Source: Chitinophaga pinensis
GTDB lineage: Bacteria; Bacteroidota; Bacteroidia; Chitinophagales; Chitinophagaceae
Assembly: GCF_007896845.1 (NCBI RefSeq)
Contig: NZ_VOHS01000058.1
Span: 1-35,022, forward strand
Length of the DNA: 35,022 nt
Direction of reading: 5' to 3'
The position numbers and the translations under genes were made by a program. The stretch's first letter is position 1. Each line of letters starts with the position of its first letter. Of the stretch, positions 1 through 9,581 are shown piece by piece. The notes under the pieces are model-generated. The model searched no databases, had not been told where the DNA came from, and saw only the letters and a program-made list of their open reading frames with translations.

Positions 1-279
1 CGCCATGACCTTTATCTGCCGGTAGCTTTTATCCGAAAGGAACGCGAAAGATTCTGCACCACTACATCTGATCTGTATCTGATGACCCGTAAAGGATCCA
101 TACAGTAACTTCTCTATTACTTTCAGCGCCCATACGGGCAAAAGACTGACAAGATAAACAATGGCAAACAGCAGTTCATCTACCAGGTTGCGGCGTTTAA
201 GCACTGCCGGAACTTTTATCTCCTGATTGACATAACCTGCGGGTCTTCTGATGGAATTAGCAGCGTCGTACATAGGCAT
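1..279 (-). CDS. Hypothetical membrane-anchored protein, 3' end beyond the window
   Basis: An open frame of 93 codons reads leftward from ATG at 279 and runs off the left edge without a stop. The protein starts MPMYDAANSIRRPAGY and has one hydrophobic stretch at about residues 37-56 (LLFAIVYLVSLLPVWALKVI), consistent with a membrane segment or interfacial helix. A second in-frame Met lies at codon 3 and could be the real start. I do not recognise the family. No other reading frame is open across this stretch, which is the main support for coding. Confidence 0.5.
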   Translation of the reverse strand, partial: MPMYDAANSIRRPAGYVNQEIKVPAVLKRRNLVDELLFAIVYLVSLLPVWALKVIEKLLYGSFTGHQIQIRCSGAESFAFLSDKSYRQIKVMA

Positions 280-525
280 CTACTTTGGCCTTGAGGGTTT
301 ATTTTTTTCTGACCTGTCTGTGCTTTAACGCAAATTTAGAACCGATTTATATGCTTTTATAAATCTTAACTTTTCTTTGCAGTGACATAATTTTCCCGTC
401 TTGCTATTATATTGAGTGCCAGTTGTCCATATAAAAAGCACGAACATACTATTCAAAAATGAGTACAAAGGGCTGTGTAGGGAATGCACGAGGTGGGGAA
501 TCGCTGATGCCTCTGTTGGTGTGTC

Positions 526-940
526 TTATTCATTTGGATTCCTTGCCATCATCCAGTATTCAAGAATTGCCCTGATCTGGTTGGCGATATCGTCATAAAA
601 TGGCTTTTTGATAAAGTATCCCTGTACGGTAAGGTCATATACTTCATCTATAATCTCTTTCGATTCTATCGTAGTGAGAAAAACAAAAGGAATACTTTTC
701 TTCCTTAATCGTTCATCACTATCAATCTGGCGTCTGAGTTCCAATCCATCATCCGGGGTACATTAATATCGCAATAATCACCAGCGGTCTCTCAGTTGTT
801 TGCTGAAGGTAACAACATTGCATCTCCGGCGTCAAAAATATGATCTCATTACGCATACCCATTTCATTGAGTACATTCTGGTATATTTCCCTGTCATCTT
901 CATCATCTTCGAGTATCAACAGCGGACCATTCTTTGCCAT
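526..940 (-). pseudogene. Stand-alone response regulator receiver (CheY-like), frame broken
   Basis: The N-terminal piece (940 to about 760) begins MAKNGPLLILEDDEDDREIYQNV, with the acidic residues of a receiver domain. The C-terminal piece (about 744 to 526) carries FVFLTT (switch Thr) and GYFIKKPF (conserved Lys-Pro). Between them the phosphoacceptor segment is readable as VIIA-DINVP once one missing base is restored, and a second missing base is needed about 20 bases further on. Two compensating shifts also seem to sit near 820, where the expected pattern E-x-A-x-x-Y-L is scrambled. Restored length is about 138 residues, normal for a receiver with no output domain, so it would signal by protein-protein contact. 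It may be a pseudogene or a victim of sequencing indels. Confidence 0.75.
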
Positions 941-1404
941 ATCATTAATAATTTACATGGAGGTATGAGTACAATTCGTGTACAAAGCAGCATTAGTCAT
1001 GCCAAAGTTGACATCTTAATACGTAAATGAACTGCTATTTTCGATGATATGCAAGTCCCCCGATTATAAACTACTATATATCTTAAACCAATAACACCGC
1101 CAGTTATTGCGCAACATGAGATATTCTTATATGGGCGCTCTGTTCTCAGGAATCATCACACAACAACAATAACAACAAAAGAAAATTGTAATTGTTGACT
1201 ATCATATAATTATCTGGTATTTGAGGTGGGTCTGCAAACGAATTCCCCTATCAAAGGGCTGTATAAAAATACAAAGTAGTTGGTATTTTTTTTTTTTCCC
1301 CCTGCCTAATTTCGGGGTGTTATACCCTGTAGCGTCTGATATATAAGCCATTTACCCGGCCCCTCCTACAGTAAGCTCATAAACATTCAAATTAAATACC
1401 TCAT
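941..1404. other. Intergenic region upstream of the hydrolase-caspase operon
   Basis: I see no convincing gene in these 464 bases. The stretch is AT-rich and contains a 12-base T run followed directly by five C (about 1286-1302). It must hold the promoters for the leftward response regulator and for the rightward operon starting at 1405, but I could not pick out a clear -33/-7 pair. Confidence 0.5.
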
Positions 1405-2873
1405 ATGCAACTGGACAAAAAATATTACATCACATTGGTAAAGGTGGTACATTCCGGCCATCAGGGGATGCAGTGTATGATACTACGGCGGCAGACGTTG
1501 ACGCACTCTTTGCAGACCTCAGCAACAACAACCAGAAGAGACTTTTATTGTATTTCCACGGTGGTCTGGTAAAAACAAGTGCAGGTATGGAAATAGCGGA
1601 ACGGGTACTACGCTATACCAATACGAAACAAGCAAATGTACACCCCGTATGTTTTGTGTGGGAACCGGTCTGATTGAAACACTGGGGCAAAACTGGCAGC
1701 AGATCGCCTCTTCAGCCTTCTTTAAAAAGCTACTGGTAAAGATTATCAAAATAGCCGGCAAAAGCTCGGGATTGATGTGGAAGAAATGGTGGGAAGCAAA
1801 GGATCGGCACCATGTCTGACGCAGAAATTATGCTGGAGCTGGAAAAACCCTTCCCTTTCGATCATACAAGCGTCGATACCGGCAAAAGAGCTGCGGCACT
1901 AAATGTCCCTGAAGCACTTACTACACAGGATGCTTACATTGATAACATGGTGCAACCGGAAGTATATGCAGAAATGGAACTGGAAATAGCCAGTGATCCA
2001 GCTTTGCAGGCATTGGCAGAACAGGAAAAACCGGAAACCTTTACAGATATTCAACCGGATGGCAGCAGATCCTTCTTATCCCGGCCAAACTGATCTTTAC
2101 CGCTGTAAAAATCACCCTCGCTGTAATCAAAAGGTACGTAAAGAAAACAGATCACGGCTTCTATCCAACAATTGTTGAAGAAGTACTCCGCTCATTATAT
2201 GTATCAGATGCAGGTTCATTTGTATGGGGCGCTATGAAAGAAAAGGCGGCCGCCATGTGGAAGGACGATGATTTTAGCGGCCCCGCATCAGAATGGCACG
2301 CAGGCAGCTATTTTCTGAAAAAGCTGTTGGAATACCAGCAACAACAGGGTGAACTAAGTATTGATCTTGTAGGACACTCAGCTGGTTCCATCGTTATCTG
2401 TGAGCTGATCAAAAAGCTGGCGGCGGCAGGTATACCACTACAGTTCCGCAATATCCTGTTCCTCGCTCCCGCCTGTCGTTGCGACCTCTTTGCGGATGCT
2501 GTATTGAAGCATCCGGAAAGATTCCAGCGCTTCCGCATCTTTACCATGCAGGATATCTACGAAACAAAGACCGGATGGCAGCCCCGCTATACACCAGATC
2601 CCTCCTTTACTTTATCTCCGGTGTACTGGAAGGCAGGATATTGATGCACATATACTCGGTCTGGAAAGGCACATTGGCGGCAAAGCACCTTATGATAAAT
2701 TTGACTACCTCAATAACATACACCAATACGTAACAGTGGAAGATCGCTGTGTTTTTTCGGTTACATCGGATGGCGCACTCGATGGACTCAGGTCTGGTTC
2801 GCAACGTCATGGTGATTTTGATAATGATGAGGAACCGACGCTTGACAGCGTCTTCTACCTGATAAAGCAATAG
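1405..2873 (+). pseudogene. Alpha/beta hydrolase-fold protein, first gene of the caspase operon (five frame breaks)
   Basis: ATG at 1405 (MQLDKKYYITLV). Following the open frame across five single-base shifts (near 1450, 1663, 1800, 2068 and 2600-2634) gives about 489 residues ending at TAG 2871-2873; the net shift restores a whole number of codons. Two hydrolase motifs are visible: LLLYFHGGL near residues 50-60, the oxyanion-hole type HGG, and IDLVGHSAGSIVICEL, a GxSxG nucleophile elbow. The stretch between contains many Glu and Ala and looks helical. A lipase, esterase or peptidase activity is possible, but the substrate cannot be told. The stop lies 3 bases before the caspase-like gene, so the two are almost certainly co-transcribed. 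Confidence 0.7.
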
Positions 2874-2876
2874 ACT

Positions 2877-3817
2877 ATGGAAAATGATTATGCAATAGTG
2901 ATAGGTGTCGAATATTACGAAGGTATTCACCCGCTGGCAGGACCACATGGAGACCTTGAAAGGTTTCTTGCATGGATAAAAGATGAAGCCGGAGGCAATA
3001 TAAAGGACGATAATATCAAAACTTTTATCTCTACACCCACCTTCACTCCCGCAGGATGATATCGATTCGTGGTTGGGTAGAAAAATGGGGGAATTACAAC
3101 TGGCAGGCAAACGGGGCCGGAGGTTATATTTTTATTTCTCCGGACATGGTATTGGTGTAACCATGATGAACTCCGCCATGTTGCTGCCAAAATGGACGAC
3201 CTTCATGCGTAATTACGCGCTCTCATCCGAGAAGTATATACAGGAGCTGGTCAATAAAGGCACTTTCGAGGAAATATACTTCTTTATGGATTGCTGCCGC
3301 AACCGTATTCCCGGCGTTAACGGACAGCCACCACTCTTTGGATCACCCGGACCAGCACCTCAACCTACAGAGTATATGCTTTGTTATGGGGCAGATTTGA
3401 TAATGTAGCTTATGAGGTAAGCTTACAGACGCTGGATAGTCAGCTGAATAATATGCTGCCCGAGGGCTGTTTACCGAGGTGTTGCTTAATGGCCTTAAAG
3501 GTGCTGCCGCTGACCGGGAAGGACGCCTGCGCGTTACTGATCTGGTTACTTATCTGAAACGGAATCTCCCCATTCTGGCCCAAAGTGTTGGCAAAAATCA
3601 GAATCCCAGAACATCAATGGATATAGATCTCCAAAAAGAAATTGTCGGTCCCTTCCCCAAAGAGCTGGATATTTCCATTGAGTTCACGGCATCCCAGCCA
3701 TTGACCGAAATGATACTGGAAGATCCGGATCTCAATATTGTGAAGCAGGGTAATACTGCTGAACTACGTTGGGACCTTCACCTGAAAAGAGGTGAACATG
3801 TGTTGCGGGAAAAATAA
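2877..3817 (+). pseudogene. Caspase-like cysteine peptidase (peptidase C14 / metacaspase type), three frame breaks
   Basis: Starts MENDYAIVIGVEYYEG, the typical first strand of a bacterial caspase-like p20 domain, followed by the GPHGDLERF helix. The catalytic dyad is present: His near residue 90 in YFYFSGHG and Cys near 139/140 in IYFFMDCCRNR. Frame shifts near 3053 (one extra base), 3393 (one missing) and 3466 (one missing) are needed; after them the product is about 313 residues with a beta-rich C-terminal tail (ELDISIEFTASQPL). Family knowledge: such proteases usually cut after Arg or Lys and, in bacteria, often activate a neighbouring effector. It sits 3 bases after the hydrolase gene and 10 bases before the next gene. 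Confidence 0.8.
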
Positions 3818-3827
3818 ACAGGAAGGG

Positions 3828-5382
3828 ATGAAAATTGTAATTAACGGCCTGAAAAATTCGTATATGGAGAGCAATAAGTTTTTGTTTTCATTTGTCATTG
3901 AGGACAGGAACATGGCTTCGTTTACCAGTCTGAAACTGTTCAATGGCTATAATGAAATCGTCAAAGAAGGCTATGGCGATATGAATGTACAGGTGCCAAA
4001 GGGTATTTACACCTTGAGAATTGAGATCAATGAGCACGTGGAAGACCGGAAATACCGGGTCGATAAAGATATCGATGATAACTGGCGGCTATAAGACGGT
4101 GTCACCAATGCCGATGCAGGACTGACTTCCACGCATGAATATTTTTCCAATCCTACAGACACATGGAGCAGAGCATCTACCATCAAGGGAGAACAGATTA
4201 CAGGTAGTAGCCTGTTTCTGTTCTTCAGATATACGGACAAAGAGATCCCGTATGATAAAATACCCCGTATGGCGGACTTCTATCTGCTGCAATCATGACA
4301 GACAACTGGCATTTACACTGGGACCAGATAATGTCAAAACAGAACAGGGTTTAACGGAGAACATATGCTGCTGTTTCTTTTCATGAAACAGTGGAACCGG
4401 CCAATATTATCGTTGTATATGATAATAAAAACCTGAAATGCGAAATGCCATTATATGTTTTAACAATTGGCAAACACAGGTTTTTATCATGTTCAAAGAC
4501 CAACCGGCCTTTAATACGACGAGGATTGCCATGCCAAAATTGGCTTCCGGTCGGATGAAAAGAAAACTTCCAGCTGGATGCACTGATACAAAAAATGTAC
4601 AATGGTATCTATTTTCTACCCGGTACCTGCGTCAATATGCAGCTACCGCCAAATGGGAGAATCCCATGTTAGGCATATTAGCAGCTTATATCTACCTGTT
4701 GAGTGAAATGAAGCGGATGACAATCTATTTGGAGAAATGCTGACAACCTCGAGGATCGGATTTAATGAACCACTCGGCACCGGATCTCGTTGCATTGAGG
4801 ATGTTAGGCGCGATACATTTCAAAAAAGATTTCCCCGTGAACCTTTGATTGCACCTGTATGATTGCTGCAGGCGTTAATGCCTATCTCCGGCAATCTTTA
4901 CAAAATATGCACTCATTCCAAAGAATGGTATTGTCGAAAAGATACTGACTAAACTCAGGCTGATAGTATCTGGACGACTTATTCCCATTACCGTTTAAGA
5001 AAGCAGTCAAACCGGTTACAAAAACTCCTGTTAAAGGCAAAACGCGGCGGGTTAAAACTGCAAAAGTAGTCTAAGAGAAAAAGACCTCACAACGGAACTT
5101 ATACAGTACCTGCATCTGGTGTACCCTTTAATCCACACAAGACTGGGTAACCAGCTCCGTCTTTGCGGACTAACCCGCGCAAAAGGAGCCCGTTGATATT
5201 AACACGATTGCCGCCAATCTTCAGCTGACGCCTAATACAGTGCTGAAAACACTCAAGTCGCTGAATAAAAAAATAAACTCAATGCTGTAGGCACAGCTAT
5301 CCTTGGCAGTACCAACGATAAAGTGAAAGAGATCCTCTATTCCGCTGATAAACTGCTCATTAACTTACTCGATCTAAAATAG
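3828..5382 (+). pseudogene. Large protein of unknown function, third gene of the caspase operon, heavily frame-broken
   Basis: ATG at 3828 follows a GGAAGG sequence and gives MKIVINGLKNSY, then a beta-rich segment with VQVPKGIYTLRIEINE. Later coding pieces can be followed in shifting frames: THEYFSNPTDTWSR, ANIIVVYDNKNLKCEMPLYVL, then a helical part with LGILAAYIYLLSEMK, APDLVALRMLGAIHFKKDF and MIAAGVNAYLRQSLQNM, and finally STNDKVKEILYSADKLL to the TAG at 5380-5382. At least eight disruptions are needed, including an apparent in-frame TAA at 4092 better explained by two compensating shifts. I do not recognise a named family. Its position makes it a candidate substrate or partner of the caspase-like protease. 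The last 300 bases could be a separate small gene. Confidence 0.5.
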
Positions 5383-5402
5383 TTGCCAGTTGACATAAAG
5401 TA

Positions 5403-5434
5403 AAGGGGCGTTTCAGATACCTGAAACGCCCCTT
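5403..5434. terminator. Bidirectional intrinsic terminator
   Basis: A perfect 14-bp inverted repeat, AAGGGGCGTTTCAG with loop ATAC, lies between the convergent caspase operon and the leftward exported-protein gene. Its AA/TT ends and the short flanking distance suit termination from both sides. Confidence 0.85.
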
Positions 5435-5463
5435 GGTGTATATGTGTGTAGATTAAAGCAGCT

Positions 5464-7232
5464 TTATTTTGCGCCTGCACTATTTCCGCCAAGACTCATG
5501 GTAGGGATGGGTAGTCTGAAGCCTACAAATACATAATGCGCACCATAGAACAGATTATATGCCCAGCCTACCTGCAGGTAATCATGTAATGTGGAAGCGA
5601 CTACACCCAGACCTAATTCCGGTACATCATCCTTATCGAAATCAGGAGACGATACGTGTAAACCGAAGTTCAGGTCCAGCAGGTTATTCGGCAGTGAAGA
5701 ATTACGTTTCCATTGCTGGCTCATGCCAAATATCCCTTTAAACAATACATTGTAGTAAGGGGCCATTTGTACATCCTTTTCAATCTTTGTCGTCTTCAAA
5801 GGATGTGCGAAGATCACACCGACTGTCGCTTCTATATGTGCCAGAATGCGGTATAAGGTCAGACTATGAGATTCTTCCATCAGGTTTCTTTTCGAGCTGC
5901 CGTTGGTCACCTGCATTTTGATCACTACTCTGTCTCCTGATTCCCGGTAACCGGAATACAGCAGGTCAGTAGATGCCTCAGAAGGGATATTCCCCAATGC
6001 CAGAGAAAAGACTTTGTCGGAGAAACGGAGTGCCAGTTCTGCGAGTCTTCTTTCTTCTTTACCAAACTGCAGGACATCATCCGGGATCACCATATCTGCC
6101 AGTGCAGTCAACTTACCGGAAGCCAGAGACAACAGGGTAGCACATTGCGTCTGCACGGTTGCAGAAGCGGCCGGGATATCTGTTTTTATGGCTGTCAGCA
6201 GTCCTTTCATTTTGGTAAATTCGTTATTCAGGCCTGCGACGTCTGACTGCAAACGCGACATAAATCCGGATAATCCGAACTTACTGGTATTATCAATGGT
6301 CTGGTAATACTTCACTTTGTCATTCAGCAGGGTTTTAATCGCCTCTCCTTGTGCCAGTGCCTGCTGTACATCTGTGATGATCTGCTCATCCTGCAGAGTG
6401 GCCAGTACCTTCTCCCCTTCTTTCCGGAAGTCTTCGTAGTCTGTTTTAAGCCTTTGCTGGAGGATATCGGTAAACTGCCGGACATATTCCCCCGTAGGAT
6501 CTCATTGACATTCATTTCTCTTTGCTGACTGCTTTTTACCCATTTCTGGATGTCTTCCAGTTGGGAAAGCTGTGCGTCAGACAGGGTGAACTTCCAGCGC
6601 TGGACTTCATAGTACTCTCCCTGCGGATTATCATCCAGTCCGTTAAAGTGTAACGGAGAAGGCTGGTTATTATGCATCAGCCATCCTCCTATCTGCACAC
6701 GTACATCGTTATAGGTGCCGCCGTCTGTCAGCTGTTTTTCCAGATCAGCGATACGCTTGTTCAGGGCGTAGGTAATACCACCCCAGATATCTGTTACATC
6801 ATCATACGCTTCGAAGTAATCGCGCGTTGCAGGATCACGATCGAAGACGGTGGTGATTTCCTGCGCAATGGAAGAGGTTTTCTCCAGAAAAGCCGGCAGA
6901 CTGTTTTTATCACCCCGCACATGCTGGCGGACTGCCTCTTCCATTCCTTTGGCCCAAATGTCAACCTTTCTTGTGCCTTCATATAGTACATTGAGGAGAC
7001 TGACTACATCTTCCGGCAGCGGACTACCAATACCAGCAGTATTTACTTTTCTGATAAAGGCGGAACGGTCGAAACGGATCGTCAGCCGGCTATTGATATC
7101 GGCATTATTTTTACTGTCGTAGGTTTTATTGTTCTGATCTGTTTCCCGGATAGTCAGGATAGACTGTGCCGCAGCACTGCCAGCTGACAATACGGTGAAC
7201 AATATGGCACATGGCAATATTAAAAGTCGCAT
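5464..7232 (-). CDS. Exported protein of unknown function (one frameshift)
   Basis: Begins MRLLILPCAILFTVLSAGSAAAQ, a clear signal peptide cut after AxAAAQ. The frame breaks at a run of five G near 6491-6495; adding one G continues it as LRGEYVRQFTDILQQ and joins the second half through LLNDKVKYYQTID. The whole product is 589 residues. The middle (about 60-400) is rich in charged helices and may form coiled coils; the last 150 residues are rich in aromatic and Gly residues with alternating patterns (LDLNFGLHV, LGLGVVAS, HYVFVGFRLP), suggestive of a small outer-membrane beta structure. No named family recognised. It follows the 135-residue gene by 30 bases and is probably co-transcribed with it. 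Confidence 0.75.
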
Positions 7233-7262
7233 ATTGGATTTTCATTAAGAATAAACAGGGAC

Positions 7263-7670
7263 TTAACCGTTGGCGTAAGCGGTCATGACAGCGGTGTGCA
7301 TACTACCTCTGCCTTTCATAAAACGAGCTTTGGTAACGCCTTCTGAAACGACGTTCCTGAATGGGGAAATAGACAGGAGTACAAAACTGTCATAGTCGGA
7401 TGGCCTGACACGCGGATGCCATTCCATTTTCTTCAGTACCGGAAGAATGACCGGGGGATTGATCACCCGTAAAAAGATGACCATGTCATACATTCCCATC
7501 CCTGATTTACCGATTTTGGACCTGATAAAGTTGGCAGTATCATTTGCTTCTGCGGCTACCTCATCGTCTCCCAAAATCAGTAGTAAAAGCTGGTCAGGTT
7601 GGTCCAGCAGATCCTGAAAAACTTTTAGTGCCTCGGCTTCCTCTGTGGGAAGCACTACATAATTTTGCAT
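7263..7670 (-). CDS. Hypothetical protein, 135 aa, upstream partner of the exported protein
   Basis: A complete cytoplasmic-looking frame beginning MQNYVVLPTEEAEALKVFQDLL and ending TAYANG. There is no signal peptide or membrane segment. It has an acidic N-terminal half and a basic, Arg-rich segment around residues 85-120 (HPRVRPSDYDSF, KARFMKGRGS). I do not recognise the family. The stop is 30 bases before the start of the exported 589-residue protein on the same strand, so they likely form a two-gene operon ending at the 5403-5434 terminator. Confidence 0.7.
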   Translation of the reverse strand: MQNYVVLPTEEAEALKVFQDLLDQPDQLLLLILGDDEVAAEANDTANFIRSKIGKSGMGMYDMVIFLRVINPPVILPVLKKMEWHPRVRPSDYDSFVLLSISPFRNVVSEGVTKARFMKGRGSMHTAVMTAYANG

Positions 7671-7776
7671 TTACAGTCGGTTAAGTGTGTCAGCGTCGGG
7701 GAAAAAGCATGAAAATAGATAATAAAACGGGAATTCCAATATTATAACACAAAAATCCTAATATATAAGACACCGT

Positions 7777-8268
7777 ATGAATAAAGTTTACAGACCCGGA
7801 GCAAAGGGCGCCTTATTAGATGAATATGAACGGGTTATTAGAGAATTGCAACAGACCATCACTGGACTTGACGACAAGGAGTTAATAACAGTTATGGACC
7901 CTCACACGTCTGACGACAATTGCCGGTCCATACAGACGGTATTATCGCATGTGGTCAATTCTGCGCATAGTTATGCGATCTATATTTTGCACGCTTATGG
8001 CCACCGGATGGTAAGACCGGAGAAACGTTATCATCCGACCGTAAACGACTATATCAGGGATCTGCAGGAGGCATTTGAGTTTACATTGATGGTATTCGGG
8101 GATATTAAGGACAGTGAGCTGGAACAGCCGGACAATGATAAGAAGATCCTGACGCGCTGGGGGCAGGTGTATGATATCGAGCAACTGATGGAGCATGCGA
8201 TTGTACATGTGATGCGCCACAGGAGACAGATTGAAAAGTTCAGGGTTATACTGTCAGCCATGCACTGA
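7777..8268 (+). CDS. DinB / DfsB-family four-helix-bundle protein
   Basis: 163 residues beginning MNKVYRPGAKGALLDEYERVIRELQQTI. The pattern of an N-terminal helix followed by a His in SHVVNSAH (His58) and a His cluster late in the protein (His140, His144, His148 in EHAIVHVMRHRRQIEKF) is that of DinB-like proteins, where three His bind a divalent metal. Members act as thiol-dependent transferases or have unknown roles in stress. It stands alone, divergent from the 135-residue gene, and is followed within 6 bases by a hairpin terminator. Confidence 0.8.
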   Translation: MNKVYRPGAKGALLDEYERVIRELQQTITGLDDKELITVMDPHTSDDNCRSIQTVLSHVVNSAHSYAIYILHAYGHRMVRPEKRYHPTVNDYIRDLQEAFEFTLMVFGDIKDSELEQPDNDKKILTRWGQVYDIEQLMEHAIVHVMRHRRQIEKFRVILSAMH

Positions 8269-8273
8269 AACGG

Positions 8274-8309
8274 GAAAGGCTGTCCACCCTGAGGGAGGAA
8301 CAGCCTTTC
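8274..8309. terminator. Intrinsic terminator between convergent genes
   Basis: A perfect 10-bp stem GAAAGGCTGT / ACAGCCTTTC with a 16-base loop lies just after the DinB-like gene and before the end of the leftward lectin-like gene, so it can serve both. Confidence 0.75.
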
Positions 8310-8328
8310 TGCATCATTCTTCCACTAC

Positions 8329-9456
8329 TTAGTCGAGTCGCGCAATGATCCCCCAGCCGTAGAAGCTATTGGCTACGCCGATCAGTAGTTCATTGTCTCC
8401 TTCGTTCAGAGGAACGTTAAAGGCAGTATTTTCGATAGAGCATCTTCCTTCGGGTGTTTTCATGATCGGCATACCATAGAGATTCTTGTCTACATACAGA
8501 TACCTGCCATTGATAAATACCCATACTTCATCACTGAAGCCCAGATTAAGTTTTTTCAGTTGTTGTTTGTCGGCATGGATGTTTGTCTTCAGCCATACAA
8601 TACGACGTTCCTTACTCATACCAAATTTGCGCGTCAGGTTTACGAGTCCGCCTCTTTCTGTCCAGATATTCTCCCATGCGGCCTCTTTTGCCGGCATAAA
8701 GCTGCTGCTGAAGTCCACGTCTTTGGTAGTTGTTAAAGGACTGGTGACTTTCCAATCCCGGAGGTAACGCGGATCGCTATCGGTAGGATCAGGCGATTCT
8801 ACGGGGGAAAGACCACCGGTATCCCCCGGTCTGATGACGAGATTGGCGATGATAACCTGTCCTTCAAAACCGATACTGCCATGCTGCACGTTTCCTTCGA
8901 GGTGAGGAATCTTCAATGCTGCCCGGGCGCTATCATTGATATAGACCCACATCTGTTTTCCGGAGATGACCAGTTTGACGTGATTCCATTTTCCTCTTTC
9001 ATAAGTGGCATTCCCCTGATAACCCGGTAGCATGTCCCAGAGGTTAACACCAGCGATAAAGGGAGCATACTGTATTGCGTCCATAGCGGTATTATTGCCG
9101 GCAGCTTTGGTGCGGAAATAAAAGCATTCCCGTTCGTCTGTGGAACTTTGCCGGAAATACATCGAGGTAAAGCGCGGATCAACCGGATCCATATCATACT
9201 CAATGGTCCCGTCGCTGAAATCGACACCTTTTAGTACCGCGGTGCCATCACTGGTTGTTATTTTCATAGCGGGGACGGATTGCCAGGTCAGGAATTCAAC
9301 GGCGTTGGGTTTAACATCCCAGTTGTCGGGCGTTAGTGCAATGCGGTTTTTGTGTGGTGCCGAAAGTGATCTGGCAGACTGTCTGTTTTCCCTGGGTTGT
9401 GCGGCAGCAGTGAGGGACGAAAGCAGCAATAATAAAATGGCGAAGGTCTTGTACAT
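8329..9456 (-). CDS. Secreted concanavalin A-like lectin/glucanase-domain protein
   Basis: I place the start at ATG 9456 (MYKTFAILLLLLSSLTAAAQ), because it opens directly with a signal peptide; an upstream ATG at 9522 would add 22 residues with no such signal. The mature protein is about 355 residues. The first half (DFSDGTIEYDMDP, SMYFRQ, ERGKWNHVKLVISGKQMWVYIND) matches the laminin-G/DUF1080-like fold of sugar-binding or glycoside-hydrolase accessory domains. The second half (KLNLGFSDEVWVFINGRYLYVDKN, LNEGDNELLIGVAN, GWGIIARLD) looks like a galactose-binding-like jelly roll. No catalytic residues can be assigned. It is divergent from the membrane HTH protein that also ends in a lectin-like region. 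Confidence 0.7.
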   Translation of the reverse strand: MYKTFAILLLLLSSLTAAAQPRENRQSARSLSAPHKNRIALTPDNWDVKPNAVEFLTWQSVPAMKITTSDGTAVLKGVDFSDGTIEYDMDPVDPRFTSMYFRQSSTDERECFYFRTKAAGNNTAMDAIQYAPFIAGVNLWDMLPGYQGNATYERGKWNHVKLVISGKQMWVYINDSARAALKIPHLEGNVQHGSIGFEGQVIIANLVIRPGDTGGLSPVESPDPTDSDPRYLRDWKVTSPLTTTKDVDFSSSFMPAKEAAWENIWTERGGLVNLTRKFGMSKERRIVWLKTNIHADKQQLKKLNLGFSDEVWVFINGRYLYVDKNLYGMPIMKTPEGRCSIENTAFNVPLNEGDNELLIGVANSFYGWGIIARLD

Positions 9457-9581
9457 GGTCTGTCGTTTTAAGTTTTCAGATGATAATGCCGCAAAGCTGA
9501 ATAATAAGTAACTTGATGGCAATTCAAGGAATGTTCAAGTTTGTGCAAGTCTGTTCACGGAGATAATAAACTCATTATCAA

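Noticed and set aside
416..598. A 60-codon plus-strand frame
   Set aside because: It overlaps the end of the response regulator on the other strand and resembles no protein.
800..1030. A 76-codon plus-strand frame
   Set aside because: It overlaps the response-regulator frame on the other strand and has no coding character.
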